Assembly: GCA_002127285.1 (NCBI GenBank)
Contig: NFUW01000002.1
Location: forward strand, 1,523,630 to 1,587,629
Direction of reading: 5' to 3'
Length of the DNA: 64,000 nt
Source: Chitinophagaceae bacterium IBVUCB1
GTDB taxonomy: Bacteria > Bacteroidota > Bacteroidia > Chitinophagales > Chitinophagaceae
The first letter of the stretch is position 1, and each line of letters begins with the position of its first letter. The notes beneath the pieces are model-generated. The model was given only the letters and a program-made list of their open reading frames with translations, was not told the DNA's origin and did not search any database. Below are positions 27,443 to 35,922 of the stretch, in pieces. The position numbers and the translations under genes were made by a program.

Positions 27443-28228
27443 TCAGATGTTGTAATTAGCGGTCAAAACTTCCGTTTTTAGCTTCCCTCTGCCGCTCCCT
27501 TTATTCACGCTTACTTTCTGTTCAAAAGCCTTGTATTGCCAGCCGTATTGCTTTATATAGCCATCCAGCAAATCAGATGGATAAGACGATAGCAGGAATT
27601 TTCCTTTGATGGTTGCGAGTGTATCAAGCAGGTTGCGCATGTCTTGTTCTGTATAACCCTTATAATGGCCGCAGTCGCTGTTGAAGTAAGGCGGGTCGCA
27701 GTAATGGAAAGACTGCACTGTATCCCTGCTTTTAATGATGTACAAAGCATCGGTACATTCGAGCTGTACGTTCTGCAGTCTGATGGCATACTCTTCACTG
27801 AAGAGCAAACCTTTATTGATGACTTTTTTTGTAGTGCAGTTTTTCGACTTATCATATCCCCAACTGCCATCGAGCATAGAGCTGAACGACTGACTGGCAA
27901 GTACCCACACAGCCCATGCTCTGTCCAGGTCTCCAAACAAGTGCGGGTTTTCGTAGATAACCTTTGCATCTGCGTGTTGGCTTCTGCTATGCAGGGTAAT
28001 GCGTATCTTCTTCTCCAGCGATACATAGTCCTGCTGCACAACTTTGTAGAAGTTGATCAACTCTTTGTTCGCGTCATTAAGAACTTCAATCTCACTCTGT
28101 GGCTTGTTAAACAGTATAGCTGCTCCGCCGCAGAATGGTTCGTTGTAAAGCGTGTGTTCCGGTATTAGCGGAATGATGACGGGAGCCAGCTTCTGCTTCC
28201 CGCCATAATAGGTAAGTGGTGGTTTCAT
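27443..28228 (-). CDS. dam: Phage DNA adenine methyltransferase, D12 (Dam) class
   Basis: 261 residues. The N-terminal SAM motif TYYGGKQKLAPVII and EPFCGGAAILFNKP fit the alpha-type D12 class. DPPY (FHYCDPPYFNS) is the catalytic motif IV near residue 170. The C-terminal GRGKLKTEVLTANY closes the family pattern. It methylates adenine N6 in a short target. Together with dcm it gives the phage two DNA-modification genes at the left end. Confidence 0.92.
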   Translation of the reverse strand: MKPPLTYYGGKQKLAPVIIPLIPEHTLYNEPFCGGAAILFNKPQSEIEVLNDANKELINFYKVVQQDYVSLEKKIRITLHSRSQHADAKVIYENPHLFGDLDRAWAVWVLASQSFSSMLDGSWGYDKSKNCTTKKVINKGLLFSEEYAIRLQNVQLECTDALYIIKSRDTVQSFHYCDPPYFNSDCGHYKGYTEQDMRNLLDTLATIKGKFLLSSYPSDLLDGYIKQYGWQYKAFEQKVSVNKGSGRGKLKTEVLTANYNI

Positions 28229-28288
28229 ATATATCTGTATTTGGTTACTGTTCGCTGCTTGTTTTCCCCAAATACAGGTGCTTCTTCA

Positions 28289-28528
28289 CTATAGAGGTAT
28301 TTCTATCGTTCCGCCGCCAATAAGGTATTTTTCTGTTACACTGTCCTTTTTAATATACCATGTACCATTGTGCGCAAAAGGCTTAGTATAGGTTTGTGTT
28401 GAGGCCTGCTCGTCTGCGGGTATTCCCTCTCCGGCATTGATAGTGTTAATGGCTACGATCGCTGCAGCTTCTGTTTCAAAGGCGAAGACGGATATCGTTT
28501 CCGTTATGTTCTGTTTAAGAAATTCCAT
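28289..28528 (-). CDS. Small hypothetical phage protein after the tail-fibre gene
   Basis: 79 residues (MEFLKQNITETISVFAFETEAAAIVAINTIN ... IGGGTIEIPL). Its start overlaps the 3' end of the upstream fibre-like gene by 14 bases, so it is translationally coupled. Position suggests a fibre chaperone or tail accessory protein. No motif supports this directly. Confidence 0.5.
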   Translation of the reverse strand: MEFLKQNITETISVFAFETEAAAIVAINTINAGEGIPADEQASTQTYTKPFAHNGTWYIKKDSVTEKYLIGGGTIEIPL

Positions 28529-29327
28529 AGTAAGTCATTTGGTTTTGTTGGGCTTGTATCACGTCTGCTTGGGCAAGCCCGGTTGGATAAAATATAATAT
28601 CTCCCCAAAATCCTCTGAATCCGCTATATCCATATCCAAGCTGTGGTGTAAAGTTGAGGTTAGCAGCACTGCCGCCATCGTTATTCAAAACACCATTTAT
28701 GTATGTTTTACGGGAAGAAGTCCCATCACCTTTTATTGCGGCAACAAGATTATTGTTCAATGCGGTAACCCCACCGGCCATCATATAACCTTGCGAGCTG
28801 CCATCACCATTACCCCAAGAAATCCATACGTTATCTACCATACTTAAGAAGCTGTGGTTTAGAGATGGATTGGTATATGATGCAAGCAGCGCAGTATAAT
28901 TAGCCTGATTACTCCTTTGTACCATAAATACAGTAAACGTCCTATTATTAATCGTAAATCCGGAACAAAAATAACCGCCGCCAGGTGTGCTGATATGCGG
29001 CTTTGTTGTCAATGCACTGGTAGCTATTACTTGCATCTGGTCAGATGCGCTTGATTGCGTAAAATGCCTGCCGTTACCTGTCTGGTCATAGAATGTAACG
29101 ATATAACCCGTGCCACCACCAACAAAGCTATTAAAGGCACTCATGTTAAAGTCCTTGCCACTGAAGCCGATGTCTTGTTCAGCGTTGTCGCTGCTACGCC
29201 TGATGCGCACCGCAGCACCTGTATAATCTTTGCGCAGTTTCCGGAGCGACAACGCGGCAGATGCACCTTGCACCATATCAAGCAGCAAAGGCTCCGGTTG
29301 ACCGAATCCGAATACATTTACTGCCAT
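28515..29327 (-). CDS. Tail fibre/receptor-binding-like protein with arabinofuranosidase-B-type lectin fold
   Basis: 270 residues from ATG 29327 (MAVNVFGFG). An upstream in-frame start would run into the previous gene. The stretch LRKLRKDYTGAAVRIRRSSDNAEQDIGF followed by YIVTFYDQTGNGRHFTQ is typical of the alpha-L-arabinofuranosidase B-like concanavalin domain found in Bacteroidota phage and surface proteins. It probably binds host carbohydrate. It is the last large gene of the leftward late operon, where host-range genes usually sit. Confidence 0.65.
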   Translation of the reverse strand: MAVNVFGFGQPEPLLLDMVQGASAALSLRKLRKDYTGAAVRIRRSSDNAEQDIGFSGKDFNMSAFNSFVGGGTGYIVTFYDQTGNGRHFTQSSASDQMQVIATSALTTKPHISTPGGGYFCSGFTINNRTFTVFMVQRSNQANYTALLASYTNPSLNHSFLSMVDNVWISWGNGDGSSQGYMMAGGVTALNNNLVAAIKGDGTSSRKTYINGVLNNDGGSAANLNFTPQLGYGYSGFRGFWGDIIFYPTGLAQADVIQAQQNQMTYYGIS

Positions 29328-29329
29328 GA

Positions 29330-29782
29330 TTAGCTGAAGTTTTGATTTACAAGTACACGAAAAGAAGTAGAACTTACGCAATAGAAGGTAACGATGTCTT
29401 CTGCATTCGCGGCTGCACTTAATGTTATTGCACCCGCACCGCCATAGCCTACTTTAGCACCGGCAGGCAGTCCAAGCGTCCTGCCGCCCGTTCCGTCTTG
29501 TTTTACACGTAACAACAATTGCTGTCCGGGTAGTGCATTGGTAATAGCAAGGGTGCTGTTCGCTGTAAGCGTTACGGCTGCGTTACCACCTGCAGATGCA
29601 TCAAATGTCACCACATTAGCAGGACTCGGCGTTAATGCCAGCTCTCCGTATGTTACTTGGCTTATGGGTATATAGTCGCCCTTTAGCCACACACTGTCCA
29701 GCAAGTCTACAAACTGTGCCTCAGTTGGTTTGTCGCCTGTTTGGAAGTAGGTTTTTAAATCTGTCCTTGTTTTTACTGCCAT
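29330..29782 (-). CDS. Tail/fibre structural protein
   Basis: 150 residues. The N-terminus (RTDLKTYFQTGDKPTEAQFVDLLDSV) is a motif that recurs in Bacteroidota phage tail proteins. The rest is a beta-rich segment with Gly/Ala-rich turns (TLGLPAGAKVGYGGAGAITL), as in fibre shafts. It is packed 2 bases from the downstream fibre gene and 11 from the upstream one. It is probably a virion tail-tip component. Confidence 0.55.
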   Translation of the reverse strand: MAVKTRTDLKTYFQTGDKPTEAQFVDLLDSVWLKGDYIPISQVTYGELALTPSPANVVTFDASAGGNAAVTLTANSTLAITNALPGQQLLLRVKQDGTGGRTLGLPAGAKVGYGGAGAITLSAAANAEDIVTFYCVSSTSFRVLVNQNFS

Positions 29783-29793
29783 CTCAATGCCTG

Positions 29794-30624
29794 TTAGTAA
29801 AGTGGTATAAATTCGTTGAACGATATGGTATAAGTGGTTACACCTGCTATCGGCTCTATCCAGCCAATGCTTATCTGGCCGGATGTGTTAATGATACAGT
29901 TTACGTCTTTGATGTAATCCTTTTCGCTCACATCCAATATATACGCTGTATTATGATAATATACAGATGCTTTAAAATGTCTTATTTGCGATGGCCTGAA
30001 ACCTACCGGCAATTGACACATTAAGTCATATCGAGGATTACCTACGATGCGCTGCGCTTCAGTAATTGTCAAGTCAGCACGTACCTGTACGCCATCCGGA
30101 ACATGCACTTTTTTATAGAACAAATCACCGGCTGCGTTAGCTGGTGTAGCTGCTGTACCGACAGAGGCAGTGACGGATATACTACTCCATGCATCCGCCG
30201 CCGCTTGCTTGCCGAATTGCTCATGAAAACGTTTCATGGTTGCAATTTCATATTGCGTCACACCTACAGGCGCTACACCATATACAAACGCATTGTCGAT
30301 ATACACTTCTTTGGAGGTGGTATCTTCAAACACAACCGCCGTCTTATATTCTTGCACATAGACTTTACTCAAGTCAGGGCTACCCGGTATATTACCACCT
30401 GCAAAGTATATCACATCGCCGTTCAGGTATATCCATCCCGCACTATATGCATCAGGCCCCGTGCTTTTGTGTACACCACTCAGTATCACAGGCGCAGTGC
30501 TGCCTGCAGGCACGCCCATCTCGGCTATGGCCTGCAGTATCTGCTTAGTCCTGTCCTGTTGCCATTCAAGTGTGTCTTGAGCAAACGGAAAACCGCCGAG
30601 TTGATTGAATAAATTACGTTTCAT
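29794..30624 (-). CDS. Tail fibre-region structural protein
   Basis: 276 residues starting MKRNLFNQLGGFPFAQDTLEWQQDRTKQILQAIAEM, a conserved opening of Bacteroidota phage fibre-base proteins. The central part is beta-rich, and a C-terminal domain holds LPVGFRPSQIRHFKASVYY. It lies between the baseplate genes and the terminal fibre genes with 1-11 base gaps, so it is probably the fibre or fibre connector. No enzymatic motif is seen. Confidence 0.55.
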   Translation of the reverse strand: MKRNLFNQLGGFPFAQDTLEWQQDRTKQILQAIAEMGVPAGSTAPVILSGVHKSTGPDAYSAGWIYLNGDVIYFAGGNIPGSPDLSKVYVQEYKTAVVFEDTTSKEVYIDNAFVYGVAPVGVTQYEIATMKRFHEQFGKQAAADAWSSISVTASVGTAATPANAAGDLFYKKVHVPDGVQVRADLTITEAQRIVGNPRYDLMCQLPVGFRPSQIRHFKASVYYHNTAYILDVSEKDYIKDVNCIINTSGQISIGWIEPIAGVTTYTISFNEFIPLY

Positions 30625-30625
30625 C

Positions 30626-31108
30626 TTATACTTGTTTTATCATAAATGCCCTGCCGGGTAGACAGTACTTACGTACCAGGGCAATTAGTTCTTTTTCATC
30701 GTATGTTATACTCACAGGTATTTCAATGGTAAATTGAATGCCTGATGGAAACATCTCTTTATACACCCGCAGCCACTTGGGCGCATTTTCTGTATTACGC
30801 CTTATGTACAATGGGCGTTGCTCTATATTCCTGAATAAGCTGATGGGCGCTACAAGCGGTGCGTCTATTATTTTTATACGTCGCAGGCCTGCATCAAATC
30901 GGTCGTTCAGTACAGCTTCAATATATACTACTTGAGAGGTATGCGCCAGTTCATATATAATGTTGTTAAAAAACACTATAAATGCATTGTAAAGCATTCT
31001 TACAGGCCACAGTATAGCTGCTATGCCTGCCATTCGCTTAGGCTCTTGCCATACTTTTTTTATCAGCAGCTTTGGCAATATGTTATAGTCAATATTAAAC
31101 CACTTCAT
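30626..31108 (-). CDS. Baseplate/tail-tip protein (Mu gp48/gpI-like position)
   Basis: 160 residues from ATG 31108, which overlaps the 3' end of the baseplate J-like gene by 14 bases. A TTG at 31123 is less likely. Sequence MKWFNIDYNILPKLLIKKVWQEPKRMAGI, then AILWPVRMLYNAFIVFFNNIIYELAHTSQVVYIEAVLNDRFD, fits a small wedge protein following gpJ. In Mu and P2 the gene after gpJ is the gpI-type baseplate protein. Assignment is mainly positional. Confidence 0.55.
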   Translation of the reverse strand: MKWFNIDYNILPKLLIKKVWQEPKRMAGIAAILWPVRMLYNAFIVFFNNIIYELAHTSQVVYIEAVLNDRFDAGLRRIKIIDAPLVAPISLFRNIEQRPLYIRRNTENAPKWLRVYKEMFPSGIQFTIEIPVSITYDEKELIALVRKYCLPGRAFMIKQV

Positions 31109-31952
31109 ACGGTATAAATTCAAGAGTAAGGTCTGATGGTGAATACAATCGCAGGTAACCTGAATCAGGCTTGTATTCTACGTTTATGTCACTGTATGGT
31201 AAGGCTGCATACTTTGCCTGTGCACTTACAAGGTGTGGTATAATTACACCATCCACAGCCTGTATAGCATCTGTCTGCTTGTCAAGCCTGTACTTCTTGT
31301 CAAAGTCTATGCTTTTTATAAAAGCATCTATGGCCGACTGTACGGGCGTATCATTCGTTCCGTCTATTCGTTTGCCATCTGCCGCCAGCACCAATGGGTC
31401 GTAGTATATTTTATAACTCAGCTTCAGGTTGTCTGCCGCTTGGTTTTTATAGTAGTTGTCAAGATATACACCAGCGTCTTTTACCCTATTCATGTATGCC
31501 TTTAGAGCATTAAGCTGTGGTGTAGAAAGAGGTATCATATTACCACTGCCATCAAGTGTTGCCACCTTCAGGGCTATACCGCACGGAGCGTCTGTCGCAC
31601 TGGCAAACTTCACTATTTTCATATCATCAATCTGCGACTGCGTCAATCCGGTATTATCGTAATAGTCTTTGTCAGCCACAAGCTCTTTACCATACTGAAA
31701 ATTCTTAGCCATCGTAGCATACCAGCCAAGTGTGTGTGTTTTTCGCTGAGATAGCAACAAGAGCATGAATGCCTTAGCCTCTTCCCACAACACCTCGAGA
31801 CTGTTAAGGGCAACTGCAAACACCCAATAGGTAAGCCTGCGAGGGCTGTATTTACTCCAGTTCGCTGGTTGAAGCGTTGCACCAACGGCGGCATACTCCG
31901 CCACCGCTTTAGCTACTAATTCATCATATATTTGCTGTGCTGTCCTTGCCAT
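31095..31952 (-). CDS. Baseplate J-like wedge protein
   Basis: 285 residues, long helical N-terminus (RTAQQIYDELVAKAVAEYAAVGATLQPANWSKYSP) then mixed domains with PCGIALKVATLDGSGNMIPLST and IDAFIKSIDFDKKYRLDKQTDAIQAVDGV. The last region resembles the C-terminal part of gpJ proteins of contractile-tail phages. It sits between a LysM tail protein and the gpI-position gene, in the normal baseplate order. It should form part of the baseplate wedge. Confidence 0.65.
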   Translation of the reverse strand: MARTAQQIYDELVAKAVAEYAAVGATLQPANWSKYSPRRLTYWVFAVALNSLEVLWEEAKAFMLLLLSQRKTHTLGWYATMAKNFQYGKELVADKDYYDNTGLTQSQIDDMKIVKFASATDAPCGIALKVATLDGSGNMIPLSTPQLNALKAYMNRVKDAGVYLDNYYKNQAADNLKLSYKIYYDPLVLAADGKRIDGTNDTPVQSAIDAFIKSIDFDKKYRLDKQTDAIQAVDGVIIPHLVSAQAKYAALPYSDINVEYKPDSGYLRLYSPSDLTLEFIPYEVV

Positions 31953-32239
31953 TAGCGTACTATAAAATCGTTACCAATTTCCATATAGCCTATACCGCCA
32001 AACACATCTTCCGTTCCGCAGGCTATTACGTAGGTTATCTTGTCGTTGTAACTGCCCAGGTACTTGGTTGTTTCGTTCTCTGTAACAGTCACTTTTAGTG
32101 TTTGTCCGGCTTTCAGTTGTTCAGTGATGCTTAGGTCATTCAGTTTGGCTACATCCCACACGCCATTGATGCTGCCATAATACTGCAGCGCAATGTCTAT
32201 CATGCTTTGTCCGTGCCTTACTGTTACCTCTTTTAACAC
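31952..32239 (-). CDS. LysM-domain tail protein (gpX-like)
   Basis: 95 residues with an N-terminal LysM repeat: VRHGQSMIDIALQYYGSINGVWDVAKLNDLSITEQLKAGQTLKV. Single-LysM proteins of this size are the tail protein X of contractile phages, which sits at the tube tip near the hub and may touch peptidoglycan. Its stop overlaps the start of the baseplate J-like gene by one base. Confidence 0.75.
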   Translation of the reverse strand: MLKEVTVRHGQSMIDIALQYYGSINGVWDVAKLNDLSITEQLKAGQTLKVTVTENETTKYLGSYNDKITYVIACGTEDVFGGIGYMEIGNDFIVR

Positions 32240-32250
32240 TTGTTATACCA

Positions 32251-32655
32251 CTATTTAATACCTGAAAAAAGAATCGCGCCAGCACCTGCTATAGCCACAC
32301 CTTCAATTATGGCAGCAAGCCGCCAACGTTTCATACGGCGCTTGTATTTTTCGCTACTGGCCTTATATGTCGCCAGCTCTTGCATAGTGCGCACTTGTAT
32401 GGATTCGTCGATGCGTCTACGCTCATCTGCTACCTGTAATTGACCTTGCAGTAAATCAACCTGTTCTTTACGGGCCGCATGCATACTGTCCAGCAGGTTC
32501 ACCTGCTCTTCCAACACGGGCAGCAGCATTTCACACTCCAACCCTTGTGCCAGGCGTAGGTTTACTTCTTTAATCTCTTCTTTGCTCAGCGTAACCTGAC
32601 AGCAAGCGTTTAGTGATAGCATACTGGCCACTATCAGCAGTAGTATTGATTTCAT
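32251..32655 (-). CDS. Lipoprotein with coiled coil; candidate outer-membrane spanin subunit
   Basis: 134 residues. The signal peptide carries a lipobox-like LSLNACC. The body is a long coiled coil (EEIKEVNLRLAQGLECEMLLPVLEEQVNLLDSMHAARKEQV) and there is a C-terminal hydrophobic segment (LAAIIEGVAIAGAGAILF). It overlaps the 3' end of the upstream gene, itself a membrane-anchored coiled coil, by 86 bases in another frame. Overlap of Rz and Rz1 genes is a hallmark of phage spanins. The C-terminal hydrophobic segment is unusual for Rz1. Confidence 0.5.
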   Translation of the reverse strand: MKSILLLIVASMLSLNACCQVTLSKEEIKEVNLRLAQGLECEMLLPVLEEQVNLLDSMHAARKEQVDLLQGQLQVADERRRIDESIQVRTMQELATYKASSEKYKRRMKRWRLAAIIEGVAIAGAGAILFSGIK

Positions 32656-32938
32656 GCTTCAATGTTTTGAACTGTGAACTGATTTGTTGTTTTTGCTCGT
32701 TGGCATCTTCATACCTTTTTTGGTAGTAAGCAGCCATACTGTCTTTGCTGCGTATCTGTCGCTCCAGCAACTGGCGTTCTGCATTATTGGCTTCTATAGC
32801 CCACTGTGCTTTAGCATCAAAAAGGCTGCGCTCCACATGTAGCAGCTTATTAATTCTGTAAGCATACACGCAAACGCCGGTACATGCAGCACAGGCCAAC
32901 ACCAGTAATACGATTAATATTATTTCGCTTCTTCTCAT
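32570..32938 (-). CDS. Membrane-anchored coiled-coil protein; candidate inner-membrane spanin (Rz-like)
   Basis: 122 residues. A single N-terminal membrane helix (IILIVLLVLACAACTGVCVYAY) is followed by a periplasmic coiled coil (KAQWAIEANNAERQLLERQIRSKDSMAAYYQKRYEDANEQ). This is the i-spanin architecture. It lies between a holin-like gene and the overlapping lipoprotein, as expected for a lysis cassette. The paired spanin would fuse the inner and outer membranes at lysis. Confidence 0.6.
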   Translation of the reverse strand: MRRSEIILIVLLVLACAACTGVCVYAYRINKLLHVERSLFDAKAQWAIEANNAERQLLERQIRSKDSMAAYYQKRYEDANEQKQQISSQFKTLKHEINTTADSGQYAITKRLLSGYAEQRRD

Positions 32939-32940
32939 GG

Positions 32941-33294
32941 CTATTCCTCCTCCTTTTTCAGACCGAGTTTGCTGAGTATTGACTTCAAAAACATCTCGTA
33001 AAAGCTGGTCGCAACTGCATAGCTTAAGAAGTATTTTATATGGTCTTCTCGATGCAACTGATGGTTATATGCCAACATGCAGATGTAGACAGAAGAAAGA
33101 ACACTTCCTACTATAAGCGTCTTCCATGTAAGGCTTATCTTGATATCCTTGGCAAACAGGTGAATATGTGTAAGCGCCGACATATATCGCTTTGCGAACT
33201 CGCCACCACACAACACAAGTACTACAACAATCCAATCTATGTGCTTAGACAGATCTGCTATCAGGGAAGAAAAAAACGACAATGTTGTTTCCAT
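32941..33294 (-). CDS. Holin-like membrane protein
   Basis: 117 residues with about three hydrophobic segments (WIVVVLVLCGGEFAKRY, TLIVGSVLSSVYICMLAY, FLSYAVATSFYEMFL) and a charged C-terminal tail KKEEE. Size, topology and location beside an endolysin and a second small membrane protein support a holin role. It would permeabilise the inner membrane and release the muramidase. The exact holin class is not clear. Confidence 0.6.
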   Translation of the reverse strand: METTLSFFSSLIADLSKHIDWIVVVLVLCGGEFAKRYMSALTHIHLFAKDIKISLTWKTLIVGSVLSSVYICMLAYNHQLHREDHIKYFLSYAVATSFYEMFLKSILSKLGLKKEEE

Positions 33295-33298
33295 ATTA

Positions 33299-33481
33299 TT
33301 ATTTGTCTTTTTTGTTACGGATATCTTTAATTAAAGTCCTCAATTGGTTCAGCATATACAAGAATCCACCGACAGCCGTAATGAATGTAACGATGTCCTT
33401 GCCGCTTATCCATGAGCCAACAGCCAGCAGTATAAAGTATCCGCCGTCTGCATATTTATTGCCTGTGTTTGGTTGTTCCAT
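33299..33481 (-). CDS. Small membrane protein in the lysis cassette (second holin or antiholin)
   Basis: 60 residues. A central hydrophobic part (YFILLAVGSWI ... IVTFITAVGGFLYML) and a basic tail (TLIKDIRNKKDK) suit one or two membrane passes. It sits 4 bases upstream of the larger holin-like gene and just after the endolysin gene. Phage lysis cassettes often hold two holin-like proteins. Which one triggers lysis cannot be told. Confidence 0.55.
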   Translation of the reverse strand: MEQPNTGNKYADGGYFILLAVGSWISGKDIVTFITAVGGFLYMLNQLRTLIKDIRNKKDK

Positions 33482-33507
33482 TATAGTTTTAAAACGGTTT
33501 TAAACAA

Positions 33508-34071
33508 TTACAACGTTACCCTTTCCATCCAGCCATGAAAGAAACGCTCCTGCGATGGGTTCGCTTCGCATATGTCTACATAACGTGCGCCTTGCAGTAC
33601 GTTTAGCGTCTTCAGCACATTGTATATACGCGGGTGGTCATTCAGGCATCGCAGCGTAACCGGGCCAATGTTGCCATCTACCTTCAGGTCTGCATGTATC
33701 TTGCCGCCCTGATTGCATACATTCAGCGAACGCTGCAGGCTGATAGCAGCGAAGCCGATACCGAAGTTCACGCCCGTATCAAACATCTCATTGCCAATAG
33801 CCTGATTCTCTACTTTGTCGAGCGACAGGCTTAGCCAGTATTCATTCTCGTAAAAATCAAGCACCAATTGCTGCAGCAGCGTATGGCTATCCAGCGATGC
33901 GGGAAAGTTGCGGCCTGCTTTCAGCTCGTCCACTATCTTCCATCCCTTCCATTGCGGGTTTCGTTTGCGGGCTATACCCTTGTAGGTTTCACCACCCCTG
34001 TCTGCGGGGTCGTTTACATAGCCACCCTCATGTGCGCGGGTTATCTTGTACGCTGTAAGAAAATTTGCCAT
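33508..34071 (-). CDS. Endolysin, GH108-type N-acetylmuramidase
   Basis: 187 residues. The GH108 N-terminal signature AHEGGYVNDPADRGGETYKGIARKRNP carries the catalytic Glu in the EGGY segment. The C-terminal half (VNFGIGFAAISLQRSLNVCN ... DGNIGPVTLRCLN) is the associated predicted peptidoglycan-binding domain. No signal peptide is seen, so release depends on the adjacent holin-like proteins. It cleaves the glycan strands at lysis. Confidence 0.9.
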   Translation of the reverse strand: MANFLTAYKITRAHEGGYVNDPADRGGETYKGIARKRNPQWKGWKIVDELKAGRNFPASLDSHTLLQQLVLDFYENEYWLSLSLDKVENQAIGNEMFDTGVNFGIGFAAISLQRSLNVCNQGGKIHADLKVDGNIGPVTLRCLNDHPRIYNVLKTLNVLQGARYVDICEANPSQERFFHGWMERVTL

Positions 34072-34072
34072 T

Positions 34073-34390
34073 TTATTTGCTAATGTTTATTACTAAATCA
34101 TCAAACCTGTTGGTTACATATACTTCAGGGCTTATATGCCCGTCTGCTTCCAGTTCTACTTTTGCCTGCCTTATGAATTTTTTAGGCTCATTCACTATTG
34201 CGCCATCTGCCGTATTGCGTATCCAATCCACTATACCGAAACCACTGGCGGGGAACTGTGTGAATGCGCCCTTTTTGCTTTCTATGCATGTGTGAGCTTC
34301 CTGCTCTGCACTTGCACCTTCTGCATAGTCGCCGTTCGCATCCAGCACCTCGTCGTTCGTGTCAATACCAATAAGCCAGTCCGTCCGCAT
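34073..34390 (-). CDS. Mu gp46/gp25-like baseplate protein
   Basis: 105 residues from the second of two adjacent ATGs. The first ATG (34393) overlaps the stop of the upstream gene. RTDWLIGIDTNDEVLDANGDYAEGASAEQEAHTCIESKKGAFTQFP followed by DWIRNTADGAI fits small baseplate wedge proteins such as Mu gp46 or gp25/GpW relatives, including the conserved early-loop FTQFP with GFG. It lies between the spike and lysis genes. Confidence 0.65.
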   Translation of the reverse strand: MRTDWLIGIDTNDEVLDANGDYAEGASAEQEAHTCIESKKGAFTQFPASGFGIVDWIRNTADGAIVNEPKKFIRQAKVELEADGHISPEVYVTNRFDDLVINISK

Positions 34391-34959
34391 CAATGTTTTA
34401 TTTTGGGGTTTTCGATTTGTTCAACCTTAGTTTCACTTACAAATTTTGTTGAAAGGCTATCTGCTGCGCTTGTTATAGCAGGTGTACTTACGTTTACATA
34501 AGGATGCTTGTGTGCATTATATTTTTGTATCAAATCAGCTAATGCGCTTTCTACTTCATTAAGCCTTTCAATCAACTTTCCTACTATCACCATCCCGCCA
34601 TTATCACCGCCATTCCACACCACACCGTCTTTAGCAAATACCTTTGTCATATCCTGTACTTTCCACAACACCTTAGATACTTGGCTGCATTTCAAAATAA
34701 CCGCCTCTGTTTTGTCATTCTCAATAATTCCGCACAACACATAACTATTCTCTTCAGGCACAGTAGTTACATATCCATCACCCATATCTTCCAGCGCATT
34801 CAACCTTACACCCATCAATGTCGGCGCATCTGCTCTTTCCACATCACACATAGCATCGGTTACATTTACAGCCCTGCCAATCGTTATTTGCGAAAAGCTG
34901 TTGAGTTGTTTTTTTACAACTAATTGAATTAACTCTTGTAACTCCTTATCGAATCCCAT
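34390..34959 (-). CDS. Baseplate assembly/spike protein, gpV/Mu gp45-like
   Basis: 189 residues. The middle contains an OB-like beta domain (ITIGRAVNVTDAMCDVERADAPTLMGVRLNALEDMGDGYVTTVPEENSYVLCGIIE). The C-terminal part (YNAHKHPYVNVSTPAI) has the HxHxP-like end typical of spike tips, where a metal may bind. It follows the hub gene as in Mu and P2. It probably forms the puncturing spike under the baseplate hub. Confidence 0.65.
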   Translation of the reverse strand: MGFDKELQELIQLVVKKQLNSFSQITIGRAVNVTDAMCDVERADAPTLMGVRLNALEDMGDGYVTTVPEENSYVLCGIIENDKTEAVILKCSQVSKVLWKVQDMTKVFAKDGVVWNGGDNGGMVIVGKLIERLNEVESALADLIQKYNAHKHPYVNVSTPAITSAADSLSTKFVSETKVEQIENPKIKH

Positions 34960-34962
34960 GCC

Positions 34963-35922
34963 TTATATTTTGTATGACAAGTAGTTTTTTCTTGAAAAAC
35001 CGCCCATATTGTTATAGTCTATCACAACCCGTTCTATCAGATATGCGCCATTTTTATCCGGCTCAAAATCATTTTCATATTCAACACTATCGCCTGCGTG
35101 CGTTCTCGGTGTGCCTAAGCTGGTAATATCACCCGTAAATCCATTGTACACTGTATTCTTATACCTTGCTTTTGCCACTTGCTTGGCATCAGCCTCGCTT
35201 AGGTTTGTCATGGTTATACGGTTCACCACCGCATCTTTACCTAAAGCCCCGAAGCTGACAATCTTATCCTTACCTGCACTTTTGCCAACAGTTACTTCTA
35301 CACGTACCAGGTAATCACTTTCCTTTTTCCATTGCAGGTTGGTACTCTTCACGTTCTTCTGCTTATGCAGCTTGTGGCGTTTTGTTTTACTGAAGTCCCA
35401 TGAATAAGAGAACCCCACAATCAGTTTCTTTCCCTGCAATCGGCTGAATAAGCCGTAGTCTTTCTGCAACTCTTTCATTATCCTGAAGCTGCTGGCCTTG
35501 TGCGCCTGAAACTTCACAAGTTTCATATCTGGGCATTCCACCTCATATCCGGGCATTATATGCTCAAGTAGTTTCTTCAGGCTAATAGTCGCATAGCTGA
35601 ACGTAAATTCGTTCTGTTTATGCGGGTAAAACATATCATCACACGTAAGCTCCATCGGGGCCTCACTGCCTATATTCTTCAGGAAGCCTTCAAACTCCAG
35701 ATGATACTTGCCATTATAACCGGCATATATTTCTACTTTATCGCCTGTGCTTATATAATCAAGCAATGATTTGCCGTTCAGTTTTTTATAATGCCTTGGC
35801 AATATGATACTGGCAGTATCGCCCAACTCTTTTACTGTCTCTTCAATATGAAATGATGAAATATTTTCAAATCGAATCTTTCCGACTATTACACGGGCAT
35901 TCATGTTCAGGTAAGGTATCAT
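34963..35922 (-). CDS. Baseplate hub protein, late control gene D-like
   Basis: 319 residues. MNARVIVGKIRFENISSFHIEETVKELGDTASIILPR opens the first hub barrel, YISTGDKVEIYAGYNGKYHLEFEGFLKNIG the second, and a central KELQKDYGLFSRLQGKKLIVG segment is typical of gpD/gp27-like hubs. C-terminal GDSVEYENDFEPDKNGAYLIERV completes it. It forms the trimeric hub linking tube and spike. Its start overlaps the next upstream gene by 4 bases. Confidence 0.75.
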   Translation of the reverse strand: MIPYLNMNARVIVGKIRFENISSFHIEETVKELGDTASIILPRHYKKLNGKSLLDYISTGDKVEIYAGYNGKYHLEFEGFLKNIGSEAPMELTCDDMFYPHKQNEFTFSYATISLKKLLEHIMPGYEVECPDMKLVKFQAHKASSFRIMKELQKDYGLFSRLQGKKLIVGFSYSWDFSKTKRHKLHKQKNVKSTNLQWKKESDYLVRVEVTVGKSAGKDKIVSFGALGKDAVVNRITMTNLSEADAKQVAKARYKNTVYNGFTGDITSLGTPRTHAGDSVEYENDFEPDKNGAYLIERVVIDYNNMGGFSRKNYLSYKI

